Source: an uncultured Clostridium sp. (GTDB lineage: Bacteria > Bacillota > Clostridia > TANB77 > CAG-508). From it: DNA of 9,344 nt. The notes under the pieces are model-generated. The model saw nothing but the letters and a program-made list of their open reading frames with translations, had not been told where the DNA came from and did not search any database. Location of the stretch: the NCBI GenBank assembly GCA_900557045.1, contig USQY01000058.1, positions 1 to 9,344 of the forward strand, in the 5' to 3' direction. A program made the position numbers and the translations under genes. Within the stretch, counting starts at the first letter, position 1, and every line of letters starts with the position of its first letter. Shown in pieces: positions 1 to 6,542 of the stretch.

Positions 1-141
1 TTTCCATAATTCTTCTCTATCACCAATAAAATTATTAAAAAGATTTTTTAATTCTTCTTCTTTGTCAACTAATATAGCTTTAATTATTTCAATTGTTTTA
101 AATAATTTTTCTTTTTCTAATTCAAACTCTTTAGTATTCAT
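1..141 (-). CDS. N-terminal 47 residues of a coiled-coil protein, possibly a HelD/UvrD-type helicase (cut by window edge)
   Basis: An open frame starts at the ATG at 139-141 and runs off the left edge of the window, so only the first 47 residues are visible. The start is supported by an AGGGGA Shine-Dalgarno seven bases upstream (149-154). The peptide begins MNTKEFELEKEKLFK and is rich in Glu and Lys with heptad-like hydrophobic spacing, then reaches an aromatic, acidic stretch ending GDREELWK. A charged coiled-coil N-terminus like this is typical of HelD-type RNA-polymerase-recycling helicases, but no helicase motif lies inside the window, so that family guess is weak. It lies 26 bases after the Nudix stop codon with no terminator between, so the two are probably co-transcribed. 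I am confident it is a gene and unsure what it does. Confidence 0.6.
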   Translation of the reverse strand, partial: MNTKEFELEKEKLFKTIEIIKAILVDKEEELKNLFNNFIGDREELWK

Positions 142-148
142 ACTAATA

Positions 149-154
149 TCCCCT
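149..154 (-). promoter_or_regulatory. Ribosome-binding site fixing the start of the left-edge gene
   Basis: AGGGGA on the minus strand, seven bases before the ATG at 139-141. It is the main support for calling this start, because the rest of the gene lies outside the window. Confidence 0.6.
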
Positions 155-167
155 AATTTATAATATT

Positions 168-692
168 TTATATATTTTTAGGATTATTTAACTTTCTATC
201 AAAGTTTAATACTTCTAAAATAAATTTGGTAGTTTCAAAATTACCTTGATTATAAATTTCCATTATTTCTTCTTTAGTCATCCATTTAACATCATTAACT
301 TCTTCTTTTTGAATAACTACATTTTCAATTGAAACATCAAGTTCAAAAATATAAACATCTACAATATCAGGACAATTTTTAAAATATCTTGTTGTAGAGC
401 CCACAAACGCATAAGGTGCATTACTTATATCAACTCCAAGTTCTTCTTTTACTTCACGGATTGCTCCTTGATAAGTATCTTCATTCATTAATACTGATCC
501 TCCTGTGCATTCCCACATTAATGGGTGAGCTTTCCACTCTACTCTTTGACTAATTAAAAATTTTCCTTCTGTATTTCTAATCCAAGCATTTGTAACTAAA
601 TGGTATTCATCATCACTTAATTTTGTACCTCTTTCTACCTTTCTATCTAACATTTTACGATTTCTATCGTATAAATCCCACATTTCTTTCAT
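168..692 (-). CDS. Nudix hydrolase, isopentenyl-diphosphate isomerase-like subgroup
   Basis: A 174-residue cytosolic protein with a perfect Nudix box (G-x5-E-x7-RE-V-x-EE-L-G-V) starting at the second Gly of TGGSVLMNE, around residues 65-87. These residues bind the divalent metal and diphosphate. The N-terminus (MWDLYDRNRK, then RGTKL and EYHLVTNAWI) resembles Nudix proteins close to type 1 isopentenyl-diphosphate isomerase. Many of these are annotated as general Nudix hydrolases acting on unknown nucleoside-diphosphate-linked compounds, so the substrate cannot be read from sequence. The ATG has an AGGAGGT Shine-Dalgarno eight bases upstream. The gene has its own extended -10 promoter and directly follows a truncated sensor kinase, so it may have arrived, or been brought next to this locus, by a rearrangement. 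The coiled-coil gene downstream is probably in the same transcript. Confidence 0.92.
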   Translation of the reverse strand: MKEMWDLYDRNRKMLDRKVERGTKLSDDEYHLVTNAWIRNTEGKFLISQRVEWKAHPLMWECTGGSVLMNEDTYQGAIREVKEELGVDISNAPYAFVGSTTRYFKNCPDIVDVYIFELDVSIENVVIQKEEVNDVKWMTKEEIMEIYNQGNFETTKFILEVLNFDRKLNNPKNI

Positions 693-700
693 ATAAAATT

Positions 701-718
701 ACCTCCTCAAACATTATA
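701..718 (-). promoter_or_regulatory. Extended -10 promoter and strong RBS for the Nudix gene
   Basis: The minus strand carries TGTTATAAT, an extended -10 element with TATAAT at 713-718. The -35 position has no good match, which extended -10 promoters tolerate. AGGAGGT follows at 701-707, eight bases before the ATG. Transcription should start near 706, giving a leader of only about 14 bases made up mostly of the ribosome-binding site. The promoter lies in the 63-base gap after the truncated kinase. Confidence 0.6.
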
Positions 719-755
719 ACATTTTCGAATTTTTTTACACCTTTTCAATCCAAAA

Positions 756-986
756 CTAACATATATTTGAATTAAATTTCTTTAATATTTCTAAATATGT
801 TTTATAATTATCTTTTTGCTGTTCAAAACTATATAAATCAATTTTATTTGTATAATATAAATAAAATTTTTCTAATACAACATTATTAACTATGACTAAT
901 AATAATATAATCATAGTTATTACTATACATATGGTAAAGAAAAGTTTTATTCTTACAGATTTCAGTGTGTTTTTTATCTTTCCCAT
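756..986 (-). pseudogene. Truncated sensor histidine kinase, N-terminal stub only
   Basis: A 76-residue frame starting three bases after the response-regulator stop, exactly where the partner kinase of an OmpR-type pair is expected. It has a normal kinase-like N-terminus: a basic start (MGKIKNTLKSVRIK) followed by one long hydrophobic segment (about residues 15-37) and the beginning of an extracytoplasmic part. It then stops at a TAG. HAMP, HisKA and HATPase domains are absent, and only 63 bases separate the stop from the Nudix gene, so the missing ~300 or more residues are not present in another frame. The start codon and a distant GAGGT Shine-Dalgarno are intact, so a short membrane peptide might still be made. 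The identity rests on position and N-terminal style, not on a catalytic motif. A genuine small membrane protein is the alternative. Confidence 0.6.
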
Positions 987-989
987 TTT

Positions 990-1667
990 TTATTTTACCT
1001 CAAACTTATATCCTACACCTCTTATAGTTTCGATATATTTTCCTTTTTTTCCTAATTTGTGTCTTATTTTTTTTATATGACTATCTATTGTTCTAGAATC
1101 ACCATAATAATCATAATTCCAAACATTATTCAAGATTTTATCTCTTGATAATGCAATTCCTTTATTATCTATTAAATATTTTAATAATTCATATTCTCTT
1201 AGACTTAATTCTATTAATTTAGAATCCACCTTTACAGTTCTTCCATCTGTATCTATTTGTATTCCACCAATTTCGTATATGTTATTAACTTGTTTTGTTG
1301 TTCTTTTTAGTAAAGCTTCTACTCTTGCTACTAAAATTTTAGGACTAAATGGCTTTGATATATATTCATCTACACCTAATTCAAATCCAAATAACTCATC
1401 TTGCTCTTCTCCTCTAGCTGTAAGCATAATTATTGGTACATTTGATGTTTGTCGTATTTGTCTTAAAACTGACCATCCATCTAATTTAGGCATCATTACA
1501 TCTAATAATATCAAATTAATTTTATTCGAATTTTCTTCAAATACTTTTAATGCATCTTCTCCATCTACTGCTTCTAAAATTTTATATTCCTTTTTTACTA
1601 AAAAATCTTTTATTAGTTTTCTCATTCTTGATTCATCATCAACTACTAAAATTGTTATATCATTCAT
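990..1667 (-). CDS. OmpR/PhoB-family DNA-binding response regulator
   Basis: A 225-residue protein of normal length for the family. The receiver domain (residues ~4-118) has the acidic pair D10-D11, the phospho-acceptor D56 in LILLDVMMP, T83 and K105 in SKPFSP. The C-terminal winged-helix DNA-binding domain (~130-223) has LSLREYELLKYL, the recognition-helix region SRTIDSHIKKIRHKLG and the closing RGVGYKFEVK. All phosphorylation residues are present, so it should be functional. Its adjacent kinase is reduced to a stub, so it must use another kinase, act unphosphorylated, or be losing its function. It starts 30 bases after the Xaa-Pro peptidase gene with no promoter visible between them. The ATG lies in a 7-bp inverted repeat, which suggests translational coupling. 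Confidence 0.95.
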   Translation of the reverse strand: MNDITILVVDDESRMRKLIKDFLVKKEYKILEAVDGEDALKVFEENSNKINLILLDVMMPKLDGWSVLRQIRQTSNVPIIMLTARGEEQDELFGFELGVDEYISKPFSPKILVARVEALLKRTTKQVNNIYEIGGIQIDTDGRTVKVDSKLIELSLREYELLKYLIDNKGIALSRDKILNNVWNYDYYGDSRTIDSHIKKIRHKLGKKGKYIETIRGVGYKFEVK

Positions 1668-1687
1668 AAAATACCATTCCTTTTATG
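1665..1687 (-). repeat. Inverted repeat enclosing the response-regulator start codon
   Basis: On the minus strand CATAAAA (1681-1687) is the exact complement of TTTTATG (1665-1671), which contains the ATG. The nine-base loop contains the likely Shine-Dalgarno (GGAATGG). The fold would pair the start codon. It begins 10 bases after the upstream gene's stop, so a terminating ribosome would cover or open it. Confidence 0.4.
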
Positions 1688-1697
1688 TAATCCCCTA

Positions 1698-2762
1698 TTA
1701 TCCGACAACAACATATCCTTTTTCAGACATTGTTAAATTTTGTGAAGCGTATTTTGTTATTAATACTGTATCTTCAATTCTAACTCCAAATCTATTTGTA
1801 ATATATATTCCTGGTTCATTTGTTATAACCATATTTTCTTTTAATATAAAATCATATTTTGTACTCACAAATGGATATTCATGTATTTCTAAGCCTACTC
1901 CATGACCTAAACTATGAATCATATTTACTCCATTTAATTTAAATTCACTATCTACACTTTTGGCAATAATTTTTAAATTTGCACCTTCTTTTAAGTCTTC
2001 TGAAACTCTTATTTGATTTTTCAAAACTAAATCATATACTGGTTTCATAAATTGTGGTACATATCCTGCAAATACTGTTCTTGTCATATCTGAGCAATAT
2101 CCTTTATATTTGCACCCCATATCTATTGTAATTGGATCACCTGATTCTATTTTTCTATCTGTTAGTACTGCATGTGGCATTGATGTATTCGGACCTGAAG
2201 CAACTATTGTATCAAATGCTAATCCGTCAGCCCCATTTGTTATAAAGAATTTTTCTATTTCAAATGCAATTTCTTTTTCTGTCATACCTATTTTTATAAA
2301 TTTTCTGATATGTTCAAAACAATTGTCTGTAATTAAACATGCTTTTTTTATACAATCTATTTCTTCTTCTTTTTTTATTATTCTTAATTTTTCTAATAAA
2401 CCTTCTGTTTCTTCAAAATTATTAACTTTATATTTATGCATGTATTCTTTATATTTTGCATATGTTAAATTTGTTTCTTCAAAACCTATGTTTTCACAAA
2501 ATGTAAAAAAGTTTTCATAATCTTCTTTTGTTAATTCTTTTACATCATAAACAATTACTTCGTCTTCTATTGTAAGACTATTATTAACAGTTTCCATATA
2601 TCTACCATCTGTTATGTATACATTTTCACGTCTTGTAATTAATAATACACCTTCTGCATTTATATTTGTTAGATAATGTATATTAACTGGATTTGTAATT
2701 ATCATTCCTTGTAAATCTAAGTTTTTTAATCTTTCTCTTAAATTTTCAATTTTTTCATTCAT
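1698..2762 (-). CDS. pepP: Xaa-Pro aminopeptidase, M24B metallopeptidase
   Basis: A 354-residue cytosolic peptidase expected to release N-terminal residues that precede proline. An N-terminal creatinase-like domain (residues 1 to ~125; ITNPVNIHYLTN, YITDGRY) is followed by the pita-bread catalytic domain. All five metal ligands are visible: D214 (ITIDMGC), D225 (CSDMTRT), H287 (SLGHGVGLEIHE), E316 (NEPGIYI) and E330 (VRIEDTV), plus the proton-shuttle H197 (MPHAV). I chose the ATG at 2760-2762, which has an AGGTGA Shine-Dalgarno (2768-2773). An in-frame GTG nine bases upstream overlaps that site and is unlikely to be the start. In many Firmicutes this gene precedes efp; here a response regulator follows. 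It sits 23 bases after the prepilin-peptidase gene, in the same operon. Confidence 0.93.
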   Translation of the reverse strand: MNEKIENLRERLKNLDLQGMIITNPVNIHYLTNINAEGVLLITRRENVYITDGRYMETVNNSLTIEDEVIVYDVKELTKEDYENFFTFCENIGFEETNLTYAKYKEYMHKYKVNNFEETEGLLEKLRIIKKEEEIDCIKKACLITDNCFEHIRKFIKIGMTEKEIAFEIEKFFITNGADGLAFDTIVASGPNTSMPHAVLTDRKIESGDPITIDMGCKYKGYCSDMTRTVFAGYVPQFMKPVYDLVLKNQIRVSEDLKEGANLKIIAKSVDSEFKLNGVNMIHSLGHGVGLEIHEYPFVSTKYDFILKENMVITNEPGIYITNRFGVRIEDTVLITKYASQNLTMSEKGYVVVG

Positions 2763-2785
2763 AAATATCACCTACTTTTATTATT

Positions 2786-3535
2786 TTATAAACTATATTT
2801 TCCTAATGTAAATACTACAAATGTTAATTTTATTAGCATTTCTAATTGAGTAAACATTACTATGAAAGTTGCTAACACAATAAATGGTCCAAATGGTATA
2901 AATTCACTTATATCTTGTTTTTTTATTTTATTTTTTATTATTAAAACTAAACTAAATATTGCTGCAATAAAAAATGATAATATTGATATTGCTATTATAT
3001 TTCTCCATCCAAAAAATAACCCTAAGGCTCCCATTAATTTTACATCTCCAAAGCCCATAGTTTCTTTTTTTAATACTATATTTCCTAAAAATGTTAAAAT
3101 AATAAATATTCCCGCACCGAATATCATTCCTAGCCACATTTCTACAGCTACATTTAAATTGTTTAGTCCTCTTAGAAAGCTAAATACAATTCCTGTTTCA
3201 AACATTGTTAATGTTAGTCTATTTGGTATTATTTGCAATTTATAATCAATGCAGAAAGCTGAAACTAACATAGGAGTAAGTAATAAAAACTGAATCAATT
3301 TTAATTTATCTTCTATTCCTATTGCTAATAATAGTAAAATATACAGCACACTAATTACTATCATCATTATATAATCTGTATTTGTATTTTTTATGTAATC
3401 CTTTATAATTGGCATAGAGAAAATTTTTTTATGTTCAGGCAAGTTTGTATTTACTAACCCTAAAAATCTTCCAATCAACAATCCTAATATTCCTATACCA
3501 ACATACCAGAAAATATGTATATCATTAATAAACAT
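2786..3535 (-). CDS. Prepilin-type A24 aspartic peptidase, membrane protein
   Basis: A 249-residue multi-pass membrane protein (roughly seven or eight hydrophobic segments) of the type IV prepilin peptidase family, which cleaves the leader of pilin-like precursors on the cytoplasmic side. Both catalytic aspartates are present: D97 in FCIDYKLQIIPN and D164 in the GxGD motif MGFGDVKLMGALG. The C-terminus has the usual PFGPF. The cytoplasmic loop after the first membrane segment is short and lacks the CxxC pairs that bind zinc in the bifunctional peptidase/methyltransferases. The only visible cysteine is C95, so N-methylation is unlikely. No pilin or pilus-assembly gene lies in the window, so its substrate must be encoded elsewhere. 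It starts one base after the yqeG stop codon, which implies translational coupling. Confidence 0.9.
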   Translation of the reverse strand: MFINDIHIFWYVGIGILGLLIGRFLGLVNTNLPEHKKIFSMPIIKDYIKNTNTDYIMMIVISVLYILLLLAIGIEDKLKLIQFLLLTPMLVSAFCIDYKLQIIPNRLTLTMFETGIVFSFLRGLNNLNVAVEMWLGMIFGAGIFIILTFLGNIVLKKETMGFGDVKLMGALGLFFGWRNIIAISILSFFIAAIFSLVLIIKNKIKKQDISEFIPFGPFIVLATFIVMFTQLEMLIKLTFVVFTLGKYSL

Positions 3536-3536
3536 T

Positions 3537-4043
3537 TTATCCCTTCTCTTTCTTTATTTTATTTAAATAATTATTAATAATTTTATTTTCAATAGGTCTT
3601 TTTATTCTAGTTATAAAAATATCTTTTTCTTGTATTGGTTTTACTAAAATTGAAAACATTTTGCACCTATTTGAACCTATAACATCTGTCATTATTTGAT
3701 CTCCTATAGCTGCTATATTTTCTGCTTCTAACCCCATTTTTTCTTTTGCCTTAATAAATCCTGTTTTAAATGGTTTTTTAGCAAAATAGAAATATGGGAT
3801 TTCTAAAGTTTCCGCAACATATATTACTTTATCCAATTTGTTAGTATTTGAAACAATGCAAAACTTGATTCCTGCTTTTTTTAAATTATTAACCCATTCA
3901 ATTGTTCCATCTTCAAATTTTCTATAATAATCTATTAATGTGTTATCCACATCTAAAATAATACCTTTTATATTATGTTCCTGCAAAAATTCAAGTTTTA
4001 CATCTCTTACATTATTACAATAAAAATCTGGATAAATTAACAT
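3537..4043 (-). CDS. yqeG: YqeG-family HAD phosphatase
   Basis: A 168-residue cytosolic protein of the YqeG (HAD subfamily IIIA) group, found in Firmicutes and cyanobacteria and related to phosphatidylglycerophosphate phosphatases. All HAD motifs are visible: motif I with nucleophile D31 and acid D33 (ILDVDNTLIDYY), motif II S65 (CIVSNTNK), motif III K90 (AKKPFKTGF) and motif IV D115/D120 (AAIGDQIMTD). A phosphatase role, perhaps in phosphatidylglycerol synthesis, follows from the family and is not proven here. The ATG has an AGAGGTGA Shine-Dalgarno (4048-4055). It is the first gene after a clear promoter and leads the unit yqeG, prepilin peptidase, pepP, response regulator. Confidence 0.93.
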   Translation of the reverse strand: MLIYPDFYCNNVRDVKLEFLQEHNIKGIILDVDNTLIDYYRKFEDGTIEWVNNLKKAGIKFCIVSNTNKLDKVIYVAETLEIPYFYFAKKPFKTGFIKAKEKMGLEAENIAAIGDQIMTDVIGSNRCKMFSILVKPIQEKDIFITRIKRPIENKIINNYLNKIKKEKG

Positions 4044-4090
4044 ACTTTCACCTCTTCTTTCTCACACATATCTTATCAATGAAGTATGTT
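4039..4090 (-). repeat. 9-bp inverted repeat pairing the yqeG start codon with its promoter region
   Basis: On the minus strand AACATACTT (4082-4090) is the exact complement of AAGTATGTT (4039-4047), which contains the yqeG ATG. The arms are 34 bases apart. The upstream arm lies in the spacer of the yqeG promoter, so it would be absent from transcripts started there and present only in read-through RNA from sleB. Confidence 0.4.
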
Positions 4091-4098
4091 TTTGTCAA
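4070..4098 (-). promoter_or_regulatory. Sigma-A-type promoter for the yqeG operon
   Basis: A consensus -35 TTGACA (minus strand, 4093-4098) is separated by exactly 17 bases from a -10 TAAGAT (4070-4075). A TG one base before the -10 adds the extended element. Transcription should begin near 4063 and give a leader of about 20 bases. This is the best promoter in the window and should drive yqeG, the prepilin peptidase, pepP and the response regulator. Confidence 0.75.
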
Positions 4099-4128
4099 TA
4101 GTAAGTAACCATAAGAATGAACAACTAC

Positions 4129-4818
4129 TTATCTACAAAATCTATGATTCCCAATAGTTAACACATATGGTCTAGACCAAATCCAACTACTTGTAGCTGT
4201 ATTTGGATTAAAATAATAAATACATCCATAGGTTGGGTCCCATCCATTTAATGCATCTCTTGCTGCATTAACAGCAGTTGTATTAGGTGAAAGATTAATT
4301 TGTCCATCACTTACAACACTAAAAGCACCTGGTTGATATATTACGCCTGCAACACTATTAGGAAAGCTACTGCTTTTTACTCTATTTAACACAACTGCTC
4401 CAACAGCAACCTGTCCTGTATATGGTTCTCCTCTAGATTCAGCATAAATCAAGTGAGCTAATAAATTTAAGTCACTGTTATTTGCTGTTCCACCTCCTGT
4501 AGAAGATGAATAGATCCCCATGGCTGCTAATGTTTTAGGTCCTGCTATTCCATCTACACTTAATCCATTTTTAGATTGAAACCATTTTACTGCTGCAACA
4601 GTTTTACTACCATATACTCCATCAATATTTCCACTATAATATCCCCATCTTTTTAGTTTTGTTTGAATTTCTCTTACTTCACTTCCACTTGATCCATATC
4701 TAGATAATGCTATTACTTCATTGTTTCTAAATGATATATTATAAAAAACAAATATAGTAAAAATTATAATTATATTAAAAATAGCAAATTTTCTTTGACT
4801 TTTAGCTAAATTTTTCAT
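4129..4818 (-). CDS. sleB: SleB-type spore cortex-lytic / cell-wall hydrolase
   Basis: A 229-residue exported peptidoglycan hydrolase. Residues 1-10 are basic and 11-30 are hydrophobic, followed by a plausible signal peptidase site after VIA (residue 37). A peptidoglycan-binding domain (~40-100) has the repeats LKRWGYYSGNIDGVYG and GLSVDGIAGPKTLAAMG. A Ser/Gly/Thr linker leads to a Hydrolase_2 (SleB) domain (~117-229) with AESRGEPYTGQVAVGAVVLNR. E127 is the probable catalytic glutamate of this lytic transglycosylase family. SleB breaks down spore cortex during germination in Bacillus; some clostridial homologues may act on vegetative wall. The usual partner ypeB is not adjacent: the next gene is yqeG. 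The ATG follows an AGGTGA Shine-Dalgarno that is part of a terminator-like hairpin, so translation is probably restricted on read-through RNA. Confidence 0.9.
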   Translation of the reverse strand: MKNLAKSQRKFAIFNIIIIFTIFVFYNISFRNNEVIALSRYGSSGSEVREIQTKLKRWGYYSGNIDGVYGSKTVAAVKWFQSKNGLSVDGIAGPKTLAAMGIYSSSTGGGTANNSDLNLLAHLIYAESRGEPYTGQVAVGAVVLNRVKSSSFPNSVAGVIYQPGAFSVVSDGQINLSPNTTAVNAARDALNGWDPTYGCIYYFNPNTATSSWIWSRPYVLTIGNHRFCR

Positions 4819-4863
4819 AAAAAATCACCTCATTTAGGAAATATTTTTTCCAAAACAAGGTGA
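4819..4863 (-). terminator. Terminator-like hairpin after fhs that contains the sleB ribosome-binding site
   Basis: On the minus strand TCACCT (4858-4863) pairs with AGGTGA (4825-4830). Inside this, two G-U and three A-U pairs and one U-U mismatch lead to GGAAA/TTTCC (4847-4851 with 4837-4841) around a five-base loop, about 16 pairs in all. Six T residues (4819-4824) follow directly. The structure begins 17 bases after the fhs stop codon, a standard place for an intrinsic terminator. The AGGTGA arm is also the sleB Shine-Dalgarno and the T-tract touches the sleB ATG. The stem is AU-rich, so termination may be partial. Confidence 0.65.
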
Positions 4864-4894
4864 ATTATACATTACTTACATTAAAAAATACCAA
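4864..4894 (-). promoter_or_regulatory. Possible sleB promoter
   Basis: A perfect TATAAT (minus strand, 4864-4869) lies just upstream of the hairpin. The best -35 is TTGGTA (4889-4894) at a long spacing of 19 bases, so this is not a convincing sigma-A promoter, and I see no clear sporulation-sigma consensus. If used, transcription would start near 4857 and leave out the anti-Shine-Dalgarno arm. Confidence 0.35.
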
Positions 4895-6542
4895 CAATTT
4901 CTCCATTTTCATTAATATCAATATTTTCTGCTGCTGGAACTCTTGGCAAACCAGGCATTGTCATTATTTTACCTGTTATTATTACTATAAATTCTGCGCC
5001 AGTTTTTAATATAACATCTTCAACATGAATTTTAAATGGTTCTTTGCATTCTAAATTTTTAGGATCATCTGAAAAAGAATATTGTGTTTTAGCTATACAT
5101 ATAGGTAATTCTTCATAACCCCATTTTTTTATAAGTTCTATTGTTTGTTTTGATTTTTCGCTATATTCAACTTCAGTTGCTCCATATACATTTGTACAAA
5201 TTTTGTTTATTTTACTTTCTATTGATTCATTTAATTCATAAATAAATTTGAAATTAGATTTTAAATCACACAATTTTACTACTTTTTCTGCTAAATCAGT
5301 AATACCTGCACTACCTCTTTCCCAGTTTTCACATAAACTTAACTCTACATTATTATCTTTTAATATTTTAGTTAAAGTTTCTATTTCAGCATTTGTGTCT
5401 GTATTATATTTATTAATTGCAACTACTACATTTAGTCCAAATTTATCTCTTAAATTTTCTATATGCTTCAATATATTTTTTGTTCCTTTTATTAAAGCTT
5501 CGACATTTTCATTTTGTATTTGTTCTTTTTCCATTCCACCATGATATTTTAATGCTTTAATTGTTGCTACACATACTACTGCATCTGGTTTTAAATTTGC
5601 TTTTCTACATTTTATATCTAAAAACTTTTCTGCCCCTAAATCTGCTCCAAAACCTGCTTCTGTTACAACATAATCTCCTAATTTCAATGCTAATTTTGTA
5701 GCAATAATACTGTTACAACCATGTGCGATATTGGCAAATGGACCACCATGTATTAAGCAAGGATTATTTTCTAAAGTTTGTACTAAATTTGGTTTTATTG
5801 CATCTTTAAGCAAAACTGTTAAGGCCCCTTGGGCATTTAAATCTTTTACTTTTATAGGATTTCCTTTTTTATTATACCCTATTATGATATTTGAAATCTT
5901 TCTTTTTAAATCTTGTATATCCTCTGATAAACATAATACTGCCATTATCTCAGAAGCAACAGTTATATCAAATCCGTCCTCTCGTGGAACAATATTTTTT
6001 TCATTAGATAAACCTGTATTTACTTTTCTTAATTGTCTATCATTTAAGTCTAAACATCTTTTCCATGTAACTTTTTCAAATTCCAACTTATTCCCATAAT
6101 AAATATGATTGTCTATCATAGCTGATAATAAATTATTTGCTGAAGTTATTGCATGTATATCTCCTGTAAAATGTAAATTGATTTCTTCCATTGGAGCAAC
6201 TTGAGAATATCCTCCACCAGTTGCTCCACCTTTTATACCAAAAACAGGACCTAATGATGGTTCTCTTAAAGCTGCAACAGTTTTTTTACCTATTTTATTT
6301 AAACCATCAGTTAATCCTATAGATACTGTAGTTTTTCCTTCTCCAAGAGGTGTAGGATTTATAGAAGTAACTAATATTAATTTTCCATTTTTCTTATTTT
6401 TTAGCTCTTCAAAAATTTTTAAATCAATTTTTGCTTTATATTTTCCATATTGTTCTAAATATTCATCTTTTATATCAATCTTTTTGGCAATGTGTGATAT
6501 TTTTTGTAATTGTGCTGATTTTGCAATATCTATATCTCCCAT
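4881..6542 (-). CDS. fhs: Formate-tetrahydrofolate ligase
   Basis: A full-length 553-residue enzyme (the family is about 555) that joins formate to tetrahydrofolate using ATP to give 10-formyltetrahydrofolate. It serves the methyl branch of the Wood-Ljungdahl pathway, or one-carbon supply for purines and formyl-Met-tRNA. The P-loop-like TPLGEGKTT is at about residues 64-72. Both family signatures are present: GIKGGATGGGY (102-112) and VATIKALKYHGG (325-336, with Lys where Arg is usual). The C-terminus has MTMPGLPRVPAAENIDI, typical of the family. The ATG has an AGGAGGT Shine-Dalgarno ten bases upstream (6553-6559), with a small palindrome, TCTAATTAGA, in the spacer. It follows the DUF212 gene after 21 bases and is probably co-transcribed with it, ending at the hairpin at 4819-4863. 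Confidence 0.97.
   Translation of the reverse strand: MGDIDIAKSAQLQKISHIAKKIDIKDEYLEQYGKYKAKIDLKIFEELKNKKNGKLILVTSINPTPLGEGKTTVSIGLTDGLNKIGKKTVAALREPSLGPVFGIKGGATGGGYSQVAPMEEINLHFTGDIHAITSANNLLSAMIDNHIYYGNKLEFEKVTWKRCLDLNDRQLRKVNTGLSNEKNIVPREDGFDITVASEIMAVLCLSEDIQDLKRKISNIIIGYNKKGNPIKVKDLNAQGALTVLLKDAIKPNLVQTLENNPCLIHGGPFANIAHGCNSIIATKLALKLGDYVVTEAGFGADLGAEKFLDIKCRKANLKPDAVVCVATIKALKYHGGMEKEQIQNENVEALIKGTKNILKHIENLRDKFGLNVVVAINKYNTDTNAEIETLTKILKDNNVELSLCENWERGSAGITDLAEKVVKLCDLKSNFKFIYELNESIESKINKICTNVYGATEVEYSEKSKQTIELIKKWGYEELPICIAKTQYSFSDDPKNLECKEPFKIHVEDVILKTGAEFIVIITGKIMTMPGLPRVPAAENIDINENGEIVGIF

Noticed and set aside
1279..1905. A 208-codon open frame on the + strand
   Set aside because: It lies antisense to the response regulator and the pepP 3' end, both of which have complete family motifs. 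Its product is Ser/Phe/Ile-rich low-complexity sequence, as expected from the reverse of AT-rich coding DNA, and it has no recognisable domain.
4044..4128. A terminator after sleB
   Set aside because: I see no stem followed by a T-tract on the minus strand; the gap is occupied by the yqeG promoter.
5731..6099. A 122-codon open frame on the + strand inside fhs
   Set aside because: It is fully antisense to conserved fhs sequence, has no domain, and has the same antisense composition. Similar + strand frames at 2110-2520, 2862-3245, 5248-5544 and 7016-7285 were rejected for the same reason.
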